From positions 6,731,913 through 6,795,912 of the forward strand of contig OW203723.1 of the NCBI GenBank assembly GCA_934045075.1: a stretch of 64,000 nt of DNA. Direction: 5' to 3'. The translations under genes and the position numbers were made by a program. Origin of the DNA: Yponomeuta sedellus (lineage: Eukaryota > Arthropoda > Insecta > Lepidoptera > Yponomeutidae). Within the stretch, counting starts at the first letter, position 1, and every line of letters begins with the position of its first letter. The notes below the pieces were generated by a model that ran no database searches, was not told where the DNA came from, and saw nothing but the letters and a program-made list of their open reading frames with translations. Below are positions 51,500 to 61,483 of the stretch, one piece after another.

Positions 51500-51898
51500 A
51501 AATGGAGACCGCGACTCGGCAAACGTAATGTAGGACGCCCTCCGACGAGAAAACCGATTCTCACCCATGCGAATAGAAAGCGTAGATGCAAAATATTCGA
51601 AGGATTGGACAATTGTCGCATAAAAATAAGATAACTCAATAAAGTCATTAGACATTTATATTCTCATTCGAATTTAATGTAGCATGGCGTTCAGAATACA
51701 GGTTTTGGCTGTCGCTAGACTTTTATGTAGAATTCCAGTCATAAGCCGTCGAGTTAGAGTCGTATACGAACTATTTCCTAATGAAGTGAGAATTGGCTCC
51801 CAGGTGGGATGACGATCTGCGAAAAACTGCCGGTGAATGCTGGATGCGGCAAGCTGAAAACAGGGCGCTATGGCGCTAATTAGGGTGGGCTATCCCAG
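51500..51898 (+). pseudogene. LINE-E reverse transcriptase tail split by a small MITE
   Basis: GGAGACCGCGACTCGGCAAA and CGTAATGTAGGACGCCCTCC (51503-51544), then CAGGTGGGATGACGATCTGC, GAAAAACTGCCGGTGAATGC and AGCTGAAAACAGGGCGCTAT (51800-51898), are consecutive in LINE-E (compare 5429-5780). The 250 bp between has inverted ends CCGATTCTCAC and GTGAGAATTGG, so it is a later DNA-element insertion. Confidence 0.6.
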
Positions 51899-52180
51899 GT
51901 AGCAATTCTGCGTCATTTTGACGTCCATATACAGTCCTTTTCGACGTAAAAGACATCATTTTACGACGTCGCGTTAACCCTCAGATGACGTGAATTTGTC
52001 ACAGCCTTACGACGTCAATTGAAGACGTCGGAGATACGACACCATATGACGTGCATGTAACGTCATATGTATGCCGTGCATCGTACGTCTTATGTAGTAT
52101 CACAAGACGTCAGTAAGACGTCGAGAAATACTTATATAGTACCAATTACCTAGCCCTTGTGAAGTTCTAAACGTCACTTT
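51899..52180. repeat. ACGT-dense element
   Basis: Starts CCCAGGTAGCAATTCTG where LINE-E breaks off. Twelve ACGT tetramers fall between 51920 and 52175, mostly as GACGTC, TGACGT or ACGTCA, about one per 21 bp against one expected per 256 bp. No frame. Spacing is irregular, so it is not a simple tandem repeat. Confidence 0.6.
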
Positions 52181-53460
52181 CTATCACAACCTTATATTGA
52201 CATACGCATTCCTACTTATCTTCCCGCTTGATAGACGAGGGCTGTAAAATAAAACAAAATTTAAGTAAATAGTACTAAACTAATCATAAAGAAATACTAC
52301 TTAAAGTAATACTGGTAGGAATTAATCCACTATGGCCTTACTAATAAACATTGTATAAGCCCGGTATAGTTACACAGTGTTTTGTTCATGTCATTTGAAT
52401 GTAATTTTCAGTTGGAAGAAAAGAGACAAAACACTGCATACTTACACCAAGTTTATTAGTACGGCTGTATTAGTTTATCAAGCCTCTGGTCCATCAACTG
52501 CTTGTCGTTTATCAAAAAGAGCAATTGTTCTGTATTTTCTCCTTCTATGCAACAATGGCGACCGTGTGTGTGTCACATTACAGCACAAATAAACAACGTT
52601 AATTACAACAACACTCTTCTCGTTTTTATTGGGTCATAAAATATTGTCCTACTTGAATCGACAGAGAGCAATCATTGGTCTACAATTGAGGACATTCTTT
52701 TCATTGTTGTCGTTCAAAGAGCTCCCTTTGCCTCAGAAAACTCTTGGAACTTATAGATTTTGAAATATTTTTTCGCAGGTCCATACATTTTAATGCGACA
52801 TTTAGATGAGTAATTCGATTATTCACAAAACAAAATCACATATTATTGGCATTAGCAGTGAATTGTCATGAAACAATAATTGTAGTGAAGTGAAAAAACA
52901 GACGCAGAACAATATCCAACAAATTTTCGTCAAGAACACAAAACAAATAAAACAATTTTGGCATAAAAAAATCCTAACAACCATTCCGGAAAATACCACC
53001 CTTATTTCATCGTATAGGGTCCAACAATGCTGGATCTACAACATAGCAGAATTTTGTTTTGTGAGAATGTTCCAAATCGGTAAATAAACACATACATTTA
53101 TTTAAACTTTTACCCTCGGTAAACTATTAGAAAAAAATTAAATGAAAATATCTTTATTTGTCCCAAATACGCATTAAGTCAAGTGTTTACCATTGCATCG
53201 GCTTTTCGTCCAATTAGGAAAATTAAAGCGCGCTCATAATGGTTAAGAGATCGTTATAAAAGGAAAAATAATTTGTCCGCAATAATAAATGTTAAGGGTA
53301 GGCACTTAAACAAGAAAAAACGAGCCCCAAGTACCATAATGAGAAAAACGTTGTATTGAAAAAACACATGAAGATGCGGCGATCGTTGTCAGTTTATTGT
53401 TTTTTTTTCTTTATTCTGTCTATTTATACAGAATATTCTATATTTTACACAGAAAGTGAA
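52181..53460. other. Non-coding, nothing recognised
   Basis: AT-rich. Frames of 65-71 codons at 52377 and 52890 have no motifs. Confidence 0.4.
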
Positions 53461-53464
53461 ACTG

Positions 53465-53765
53465 TAGTAACTAGAATTGAGAAAGGAATGTTGCGTTGGT
53501 TTGGACATGTGGAAAGAACGAAGGATTGACGAAACAAATATACATTGCGAATGTGAATGGTAGGGCTGGTAAGAGACATCCCAGGCGGACATACATCGAC
53601 CAAATAGGGGATGTATTAGCAAAGGGGAAGATAAAAAGTATCCGGAACCGGCGTGCGTGCATGCAACGACTTATGAACGTTGATGAAGTGAAGGTGATCT
53701 GTCAGGATCGTGGCAAGTGGCAGTCCCTGGTCTCTGCCCATCCCTTTGGGATACAGGCGTGAGGT
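53465..53765 (+). pseudogene. LINE-G polyprotein C-terminus
   Basis: The plus-strand frame to 53762 reads GRAGKRHPRRTYIDQIGDVL, then IRNRRACMQRLMNVDEVK and ICQDRGKWQSL, ending SAHPFGIQA. This is the typical C-terminal end of a lepidopteran non-LTR element, and the upstream GMLRWFGHVER-like segment (53489-53520) belongs to it in another frame. Only the last 90 or so codons are present. The element ends in GAGGTTATGTATG and continues as a TATG microsatellite. Confidence 0.7.
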
Positions 53766-53911
53766 TATGTATGTATGTATGTATGTATGTATGTATGTAT
53801 GTATGTATGTATGTATGTATGTATGTATGTATGTATGTATGTATGTATGTATGTATGTATGTATGTATGTATGTATGTATGTATGTATGTATGTATGTAT
53901 GTATGTATGTA

Positions 53912-53951
<40 letters not shown>

Positions 53952-54009
53952 AGGGTGTATGTATGTATGTATGTATGTATGTATGTATGTATGTATGTAT
54001 GTATGTATT
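53766..54009. repeat. (GTAT)n microsatellite with an inner (GT)n block
   Basis: Tetranucleotide tract from 53766 to about 53915, a (GT)n block at 53918-53941, then a second tetranucleotide tract to 54008. All frames stay open, and the 80-116 codon MYVC frames are artefacts. It grows directly from the LINE-G 3' end. Confidence 0.9.
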
Positions 54010-54029
54010 ACAATTATTTCTTAATGATT

Positions 54030-54145
54030 TGCGATACTCAGTCTACCCGAGACCACGGCAACTGTAACTGAAACGTCGGGAAATAAGGTAATTACGTTTT
54101 ACCTAATAAATAATTGCAATAAGACCCGTTTGATATATAACTATG
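54030..54145. mobile_element. Mixed MITE fragments
   Basis: CGAGACCACGGCAACTGTAA and CTGAAACGTCGGGAAATAAG (MITE-P-like), then GTAATTACGTTTTACCTAAT and AATAAGACCCGTTTGATATA (as at 22700 and 20467). Confidence 0.45.
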
Positions 54146-54425
54146 TATTATAAAAGCGCCACCATCCGATTTTTTTGGATCTCAACCTGTAGGTATGTAC
54201 TTTTTCATTTCTTAACTTGGCTTTGATTTCGCATGGATTTGGCTCTAATTGGCGGGGGACGGCCATTCCTCGAGGTAATTAGAATTCTTCGGAGTTAATT
54301 TTAGCCTAATTAACAAATAACAAACAAAGTCGATGTTACCATTACGAGGAACTTAGGTTTGTTCCGCCTGCTTAGTAGGTGATGCTCAGCATTCGGTTTG
54401 TTGGTTATTTTTTATTCCAGTATTT
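54146..54425. other. Non-coding; MITE-J end
   Basis: TTGTTCCGCCTGCTTAGTAG and GTGATGCTCAGCATTCGGTT at 54357-54397 are a MITE-J right end. Otherwise nothing. Confidence 0.4.
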
Positions 54426-54429
54426 CACT

Positions 54430-54815
54430 TCGATATCAGCGATATCAACCCTTGCGTGTCCCCACTGCTGGGGCACGAGTCTCTTCCAGCATCGGATGAT
54501 GGTTAGGCCATACTCCACCACGGGGGCCAAGTCAGGGTTGTTGGAGGATTGTAAGACAGTGGCGGGCCTTACTGACAGAAGTTATCAAGCCGCCCCTAAG
54601 GCCTCTGACATGGCTTACCGACTGCCATTACATGGCAGCCGGCAGACGGCTTAGCGTGCCTTGCGAAGCACGGAAACGCTCGGAAAAAATGCCACTAGCG
54701 GTAGTCACGGTACGGTCACCCATTCTACACCTGACCGCGCCTATTGTTGCTTCACTCAAGTGATTGATACCAATCACTCGGTTCGGCTAGGCCACGAGCT
54801 CTTCACTTAATTCTG
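54430..54815 (+). mobile_element. Repeat D, longest copy
   Basis: GATATCAACCCTTGCGTGTC, CCCACTGCTGGGGCACGAGT, GTTAGGCCATACTCCACCAC, GGCGGGCCTTACTGACAGAA, GGCTTACCGACTGCCATTAC, AAAATGCCACTAGCGGTAGT, CCTGACCGCGCCTATTGTTG and GGCTAGGCCACGAGCTCTTC. It spans 385 bp from end to end and serves as the family reference. Confidence 0.7.
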
Positions 54816-55135
54816 AATATTGACAATACTCATAATTTTATACTTTTGTATAATATCACATTTTTGCGTGAGTCAGGTTGTGGTAGGTACTTGAGGTTCA
54901 TCCGAAAAGCCTCAGGGTACGGATAATGTCGTTTCAACTTGGAAATCGGCCAAAACTGCTGTAGTCAACAGGTGGAAGCTATCGCTGTTGGCACTTTGGA
55001 AAGCCTTGTTCTGTCACTTCAATTGTTTGGTAAATGAAATTGATCTAAAACCGAATCAACTTCACAAATTCACAAGTTCCAATAGTAGATCAATAAGTGG
55101 TGAAATATTGAATTATTCTTTTGATTATATTCTTT
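54816..55135. other. Non-coding, nothing recognised
   Basis: AT-rich, no gene or named repeat. Confidence 0.4.
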
Positions 55136-55139
55136 TTTT

Positions 55140-55432
55140 TTAATGCACTAACCCGTGCTAATATAATCAATCAAGGGTACAGAGATATCATTCCGATGTA
55201 AAACCTAACTGCAAAGTAGGTACTCGGGGCTGCAAGTGATGCAAATTACTTCAGCCAGATGTCGCTGCCTGTACGTAATACAGGGAGTATTGTAAAGAGG
55301 TTCAAAATTTCACTGATGTCGGTGGTCGCCCATTAGCTCAGTTGGGAGAGCGCTGGCACGGTTAGCCGGAGGTCACGGGTTCGAGAATATGGGTGGAATA
55401 TTTGGCCTCTAAATAGGTTTTATTACTTTTAC
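55140..55432 (+). mobile_element. tRNA-like (308-bp family) element, long copy
   Basis: Starts with an inverted tail (TTAATGCACTAACCCGTGCT), then AGGGTACAGAGATATCATTC, AAACCTAACTGCAAAGTAGG, CAGATGTCGCTGCCTGTACG and a tRNA-like gene at about 55328-55395. The T loop is damaged (CACGGGTTCGAGAATATGGG). Apart from the array, it is the only copy in the window with the far 5' part of the unit. Confidence 0.65.
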
Positions 55433-55875
55433 GAGTAATTTTATTTTTTAAGTCTGACATGGCAATCAGATGTGTTACCAGCCTACCAGAACAACGAAGC
55501 AGTCAATTACCTAAACAACAGTATCTAATCATGTATGATTATTAAGCTTGTGGCGAGCACATGTCAACTGTGCGCGCGCACTACAAACTCCAACATTCCT
55601 GCATCGCGCAATCAAAGTGTTTCAATGACATACCATAAATATAACGTCCGACAAACAATAGTCGGACCGGCCGTCCCCAGGCATACGATCTGCCTGGCGG
55701 GAAATTTCCCTTTATAGTGGATGAGCACGATCACCCGCTCTTCCCTTTAAGCTCATGAACTCCGTCTCTCTCTCTCCCTCGTAGAAAAGGTCATAAACCA
55801 TGCAGTATACCGTAGAGAGTCCTTGGCCGCTTTGAAATAGTAGTTTTTTTGCGGCATAAACGGCCACATTTTTTT
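55433..55875. other. Non-coding, nothing recognised
   Basis: CTCTCTCTCTCCCTC near 55766. The 60-codon frame at 55535 is without features. Confidence 0.4.
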
Positions 55876-55879
55876 ACGA

Positions 55880-56040
55880 GGTCTTAACTTTTTAATGCAC
55901 TAACCTGTGCTAAGGACAGTTTTTAAAAACCTATCTAAAGGCTAAAAACTCCACCCATGCCGGGACTCGAACCCGCGACCTCTGGTAAATCTTGCCAGAG
56001 TGGAATTTTTAGCCCCTAAATAGGTTTTTAAAAACGATGT
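55880..56040. mobile_element. tRNA-like composite, deleted
   Basis: TTAATGCACTAACCTGTGCT, ACCTATCTAAAGGCTAAAAA and the B box complement GGGACTCGAACCCGCG. It then jumps, within the anticodon arm, to GCCAGAGTGGAATTTTTAGC on the other strand. Confidence 0.6.
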
Positions 56041-56054
56041 CTTAATAATAGGGA

Positions 56055-56521
56055 TTAAAGTATGAAATTGCCGTTTTATTGCAATAGGTTCTTTGAAATG
56101 ACATAGAATCTTAATGGTTTGAGGTTTTCGAATGAAACTTTTTTCATTTTTCACTTTTTTCGTTTTTGTTATTCAATTTAGACCATTCCATCACGAAAGC
56201 GTTTAAACCGAAATCGCACGGTGCGTTCATTATTAGGCCCCTCTCCAAACGCAGCATTGATATTGCGGGCTGTTTCTGCCGCGTAGTTCCGCGTCGGAAC
56301 TCGTATTCAAAAATCACTCGAATTTTTGCAGTATCCATCTTTCTTGTCTAGATTTAATAACAAAAACAATTGAAAGTCGATATTCAAATGTTTAACATTT
56401 TTTAAAAAAAGAACATCATAGAAACCATTTGAAAAAAGTTTCATTCGAAAACCTCAAACCATGAAGATTCTATGTCAATTCAAAGTACCTATTGCAATAA
56501 AACGGCAATTTCATACTTTAA
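56055..56521 (-). pseudogene. Internally deleted mariner with 92-bp inverted ends
   Basis: The arms 56055-56146 and 56430-56521 are inverted copies of each other over about 92 bp with few changes (TTAAAGTATGAAATTGCCGT at the left edge). The minus-strand ATG at 56336-56338 opens MDTAKIRVIFEYEFRRGTT. After a one-base frameshift (near 56280) the reading continues AETARNINAAFGEG and NERTVRFRFKRFRDGM, the N-terminal helix-turn-helix of a mariner transposase of the SETMAR-like kind. Coding then ends directly at the other arm, so everything after the DNA-binding helix, including the catalytic triad, is deleted. It is a MITE-like derivative that kept its start codon. Confidence 0.75.
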
Positions 56522-56529
56522 CCACTATT

Positions 56530-57570
56530 AGTTTGGTTTTTTCGCAGCTTAATGGAACATTTGAATGCATGGTTTTATTTTCAATTCGATATCTTGGTTT
56601 CTCGATTTCTCCAGGATCCCATCATCATCATCATCCTCATCACCTTTCATGTCTATGGTGAGATTTGGAAATAAATCTTTCAATAATCGGGGAACAAACA
56701 ATTCTGAGAACCTCAAAAGTAGAAGATGGCTGCAGAAATTTCTTGTTAAAAATGGATTGCGTTACCAAATTGAATATTTGTTTCGGTAGAATAGACCAAG
56801 TATCAATAACTGCAATGAAAGGGTCGAATAGCGTATTCTAAACAATAGACCTGGGCGTCGATTCTCTTAAATGACAAACAATGTTCGAGCAATGGCATGA
56901 CAAGAGTAATGCCAACGCATGACATTACAACAACCGTATTCCACTACCTTTTTCATGCATTACTCTGGCTCTGTCGCTGTATGAACCTTGTCATGCTCTT
57001 GTCATACTCATGCAGTTTCATTGTGCTACTCGGTCGGTCAACCGGTATTGCCACTTTGTGAACTGGAAATTCTACCTTAATATTCGCAGCACAAAAACGT
57101 TGCTTGTAAGGATTGTATCTGCAATAAATTACTTATATTTCAGTTTTTTATAACTTCGCAATCTTTAGAGGGTTTTAATCACAACAAAGCTATAAAAATT
57201 GTATTTATTTGTTAGAAATGGCTGTTTGTGAAGTTATCCAAATCCAAGCGTAAAAAACAAGCAAACTAATCTGTACAGTATCACTTGACCATCAATTGTT
57301 AAGTATGTTGCCAGATTGTAAATTTTAATACAAAAACCGTACTATTTGGCTTTCGCCAGTAACTTTTTTGTGCGACCGCCCTCACTGTAGCTTTAGGTAC
57401 AAACTACTCCATTTTCGAATATTTTTAGACAAAAAAATGGTTTGTTTCCGAAAGTATCTAACGCAACGTTTCAAGCAAGACTTTTTCATTAAATATCAAT
57501 ATCTAACATACGACATACAGTAAGCATAGCACAAGTCGTGTTTAGTTCTAAATAAATAAAATAAAGTATT
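56530..57570. other. Non-coding, nothing recognised
   Basis: ATCATCATCATCATCCTCATC near 56622 is a short trinucleotide run. No gene found. Confidence 0.4.
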
Positions 57571-57574
57571 TTAA

Positions 57575-57650
57575 CCGACTTCAAAAAAGGAGGAGGTTAT
57601 CAGTTCGATGCATATATTCCTTTTTTTTTACTATTTTTTCGCATATCCTC
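57575..57650 (+). mobile_element. Lepidopteran dispersed repeat end
   Basis: AACCGACTTCAAAAAAGGAG, GAGGTTATCAGTTCGATGC and a T-rich stretch. This sequence is extremely widespread in Lepidoptera and supports the taxonomic call. Confidence 0.6.
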
Positions 57651-58270
57651 GTCAAATATTAACCGATTTGGATAAATTTTATTTTGTTCGACTGGGTATA
57701 TCATCCCATTAGTTTCATTTTAATTTGGTGAAGATCTAATGAAGACTTTCAGATATGAAGAAAAGGCGTAATGAGGCCCATCCATTAGTAATAATGCTTA
57801 TTATGTTTCAGAAAATATAGCGTAAAATTTGTCCCAGGGTAATCTGGTAATGTTCTAATGAAGACTCTGAGATGGAAATTGAGAACTTCAAATTTTAAGG
57901 CAATAAAATTAAGTTATGTTTTGATGTAAGAAACACTTTGTTCATCAAATACTTTCATTCAGTATTCATTGACATTCTCTGTGTCTGTTCGACATTGTTA
58001 CGACGTTGAACCTAGAAATCCGGAATTTAAGTTGAAATATGTAGGTTCCTAGGGTAGCAAACCCAAGAAAAATCAAGAGCCAGATGTAGAATAGACCAAT
58101 AACACCTATAAGTGTAAGGTACCGTTGCACTTATTAAACCAGAATATAAGTCAAAATACACAATTTACTGTCGTGGTTATTATTCCCTTAGTAAAAAATA
58201 TACTACATGCAATAGTTATTAAAGCCACATTGTCTGTTTAAAAAAAATTAAATATTAAAAGCATTAAAAA
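57651..58270. other. Non-coding, nothing recognised
   Basis: AT-rich, no gene or named repeat. Confidence 0.4.
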
Positions 58271-58274
58271 GTTA

Positions 58275-58430
58275 AAATTACTTTGCTGAATTCCGCCAAA
58301 AATCCCACAAGCACCATGCGGTTAGCTAATGCACCGCCCTCCCTCCCACTTTCAAGAAAAAGTGGGAAAAAAGTGGGAAGACACTATTATGGATTTCCGC
58401 AAAGTAACGCCTGATTCTATACAAAATATT
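58275..58430. mobile_element. MITE-Q, second copy
   Basis: ATTCCGCCAAAAATCCCACA, TGCACCGCCCTCCCTCCCAC, TATTATGGATTTCCGCAAAG and TAACGCCTGATTCTATAC. The same parts occur at 32728-32942 in a different order and orientation. Confidence 0.5.
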
Positions 58431-58489
58431 AAAATAAAATCCGACTTCTGTACAAAATACGCAGCAGAGTCTACCTACTCTCCTTATTT

Positions 58490-58640
58490 TTTAATCCTAT
58501 TCATCTTAAGGCTGTCTGGAAGAGATAGCTCTCAGCGATAAGACGGCCAATTCCAAACTGTGTAAATTAGATATTTCAGCATTTCATGTAGGTTCAAAAT
58601 GTATGGTGTGTACGGTCCTAAAGTAACCGGAATATACTAC
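58490..58640 (+). mobile_element. LINE-F 3' UTR
   Basis: ATCCTATTCATCTTAAGGCT, GTCTGGAAGAGATAGCTCTC, GATAAGACGGCCAATTCC and TGTAGGTTCAAAATGTATGG. It is the plus-strand reference for the family. Confidence 0.65.
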
Positions 58641-58789
58641 ATAGGCTTTACAAGATAACGAGTAAGTCTACAAACTAGTAACTAGTCTATAATATAGTCT
58701 ACAAACGTAAAAAAAGGAAGATTTCGTACTAATTCTATTGAAATTTAAATAAACTTTTAAGATTTGTAATAAGGAGGCGCAAGTAGTTC

Positions 58790-58842
58790 TACGGAATCCT
58801 ATGATGCGCGTGGCCCGATACGCACTTGACCGAAGTTTGGGC
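58790..58842 (-). mobile_element. Lepidopteran repeat motif, minus
   Basis: TAGTTCTACGGAATCCTATG and GCGCGTGGCCCGATACGCAC, then TTGACCG, the complement of the motif at 9877. Confidence 0.5.
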
Positions 58843-58849
58843 GAAATAT

Positions 58850-60180
58850 TTGATTAAATATATTTGATCTTACGAAATATGAACTGAAACATAAATTAAC
58901 AGCATACTTAAACACTCTTTCTTATGATCGAACATTTTTGAAATTGATGTGATAATAGCTCATTTTACTTCTCACCTTCCGTTAGACTTCCTAGTACAAA
59001 CTTTTAACACACATCACTGCCATAATGCACAAATATACACTCATCCTACCTTTTCACACACCCTCTGCTCAGTGGTTGAAACCCGAATCCAAGACTCCGG
59101 TCGTAGGGCTGAGCAGACACACACATGCACACACAGTTATATACACGTACATTTTATTATATAAGTTTTGCAAACATCTGTCATTTTTTATACTAACTTT
59201 TGTATACTTAACACCTTATGCTGATGATGCGTCGAATATAATACCGTTCTTTTGTAGACCGGGAGGCCTGGAAACCTAAGATACAAATCTTTTGATCTAG
59301 TTTAGGCTCCAGTCTTTCCACAAATAGTGCATTCTGTTGTATTGTATTATTTATCCAATGTTATTTTGAATACGAATATAATTTGTGGACAGAAAAATAA
59401 ACTATTATCTTAGCTTATTTACAATCGAGCTACAATAATTCCAACTCCGAAGTAAGTAATATTAATTATTTCATTTATATAAAATATCGTATCGTATAAC
59501 TTTTAACTCCAAACCGTATACCTTTTCAAGCATACCGGCGTACTAAATGGTAAGCACAGACTGGCAGCACTATTAGTTTGACAAATTTAGTCTGTGTGAA
59601 GTAGACTTATCGTAATTCGTACCTACGACGATTTCTAATTTGTGACATACGTCGGTTAAAATAAAGTTTCAGTTATTAAACTCTTCTTCAAACCTTTCAT
59701 TAGTGTACAAAGTGATAATGAAGTGTTTGTGTATTAATTGAGCATCGAAATCGGCATGAAACGTAAGGAACGAAGCCAATACCGAACGAATGAAAGTCGT
59801 GTCATCGAGACTTCTTTGTTGTATGCAGGCTTTGGTGAGTGTAAAAGAAACATTGATGTGGTCCTTATCCTTATAACACCCCGTTGGATTCCAGCATGGT
59901 ACTGGAAAATATGTATCACTATTTATCTCTGTAAATTACTGGTGTGCAATAAAGAATTTTCTATATATCTATGTAATAATCATAGCCACTGTTTCTTTGC
60001 TGTGGACATCAATCATCCAGCCCGTTCTCGTTCACTGCGAGGCATAGGTCCTCCGCCATCCTCATCCAGCCACTGCAAACAATATGAATGTAGACAAAGG
60101 GTACTAGTACCACAATGTAGTAATTTTCGTGCTTATTTACGAAGCTAAATATCACAATCCTATGTGGTGTTGGATTTATG
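58850..60180. other. Non-coding; LINE-F tail
   Basis: GGTGTGCAATAAAGAATTTT near 59941 is a LINE-F tail. The 136-codon frame at 59738-60148 crosses it and has no motif, so I treat it as chance. Confidence 0.4.
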
Positions 60181-60191
60181 CATTCTTTTTC

Positions 60192-60250
60192 ATAAATTCC
60201 AACTGCTGTGGGATTCGAACCCACGCAACTGCCGATAAAGCTTAGCTGGA
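60192..60250 (-). pseudogene. tRNA 3'-half-like fragment
   Basis: On the minus strand GCAGTTGCGTGGGTTCGAAT then CCCACAGCAGTTGG has a perfect 5-bp T stem (GTGGG/CCCAC) and a TTCGAAT loop. The preceding CTAAGCTTTATCGGCAGTTG could be a variable arm. There is no matching 5' half or anticodon arm, so it is a fragment or SINE relic, lying about 60 bp beyond the proposed LTR end. Confidence 0.4.
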
Positions 60251-60311
60251 AAGGTTTTCATTTATATAGATTATTTAAATAAAAATAAACCAACAGAATA
60301 AATTACTCACT

Positions 60312-60971
60312 TGATTATATTTTCAGATCGACACCGAAGTATGTACACACTCCAAAATATACACTGCAACTTTCTTACAACAAATATGTATATTCAAAGT
60401 ACTATGCCACGTCACAAGTTTCACAGTCGTCACAAACTTCACAATTCGATAGTTGAACGTAGACTGATTAAAAAATGGCGCCGCACTTCCTTTTATATGA
60501 CGAAGTGACAACTGACACGTGTTTAGCCGGAAGTTTATATAAAATAATATTTTGTAAAACGGAAGTGTGGCGACATGATTGTAATCTTAAGGTATTTTAG
60601 GAAATAATAGTAGATACCAATCTACACTTAATATAATTATTGAAATATTGCTGACAGTTCGGCCATCTGAATATTAGTACGTCCTCGTACGTAGTACATT
60701 AGTCTCATTATTTCTGTGTACAATTTAGAATATTTTATGAAATTACATTACATGACATTACATATATATATATATTGTCTCTTACTCGATTAATGATTAA
60801 AAATGTTTAACATAGGTAAACAATCCAAAAATAGGCCTTTTATAACTTACTTCACATTATGTATTCACAAAATAAATGACGAGTTGTTGACAAACATTTC
60901 TTAACATACTTTATAATCATCATGACTAATATCGTCATTTGACACAAATGCAAAATACAGGCAGTTCCACA
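60312..60971 (-). mobile_element. Probable 3' LTR of the gypsy element
   Basis: Boundaries are proposed from TG/CA ends only: TGTGGAACTGC (minus sense, 60961-60971) to ATAATCA (60312-60318). The purine-rich GATAAAGACGGGT just before the start could be the polypurine tract. It contains a well-spaced TATA box and initiator. The 5' LTR is outside the window, so the limits cannot be confirmed by comparison. A GTACG hairpin of the kind arrayed at 61004 lies inside, at 60677-60690. Confidence 0.45.
60463..60497 (-). promoter_or_regulatory. TATA box and initiator in the LTR
   Basis: Minus-strand TATAAAA (60491-60497) is followed by TCAGT (60463-60467). The T of TATA lies 32 bases before the initiator A (60465), the standard animal spacing. 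It drives transcription towards lower coordinates. Confidence 0.55.
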
Positions 60972-61003
60972 ACCCGTCTTTATCATATTTACTGATTTAA
61001 ACA

Positions 61004-61271
61004 GGACGTTACTCGTCCCGTGTACCATTAACGCAAGATACCGATCGTTCCTCGATCAGATCCTGAATCATCAAAACAAATCGCAGGCCGTTTCTCGACC
61101 ACAGGTAAACAGGCCGTTACTCGACCTGAGTACCTAAAATCAATGCAAGATGTAGATCGTTCCTCGATCAGATCCTGAATCATTAAAACAAATCATAGGC
61201 CGTTTCTCGACCACAGGTAAACAGGCCGTTACTCGACCTGAGTACCTATAAACATAAACCGTTTCTCGGTT
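61004..61271 (-). repeat. Array of AGNAA-loop hairpins in the gypsy 3' region
   Basis: Eight 15-nt units lie at 61004, 61043, 61086, 61112, 61155, 61198, 61224 and 61257. In element sense each is a 5-bp stem ending in CG, an AGNAA loop and the complementary stem: GGACG, GATCG (twice), GGTCG (four times, with a U-G wobble) and AACCG. Two units have 7-bp stems when flanks are counted. The stretch 61043-61154 is duplicated at 61155 with a 112-bp period. It lies between the pol stop codon and the proposed LTR. Confidence 0.75.
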
Positions 61272-61483
61272 TTATCTACGTATATAATATTACTAAGCTC
61301 GTCTAAATGAATTCATGCAATCATAACTATTTACTTTACAAATTTTAGGTACATATAAATATAGCAAGACTACATTTAACTAAGTACTTATTTTTAATAA
61401 GCACACCATGGTGACCATAATCAAAAACAGTTACTCAATACTTAATATTATTAATTCAAAACATAGATATTTCTACCAACAAC

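Noticed and set aside
53710..54071. Frames of 80-116 codons rich in MYVC
   Set aside because: Same cause: the (GTAT)n microsatellite after LINE-G.
59738..60148. 136-codon plus-strand protein
   Set aside because: The frame runs through a LINE-F tail (TGTGCAATAAAGAATTTTC) and unrelated DNA. No motif.
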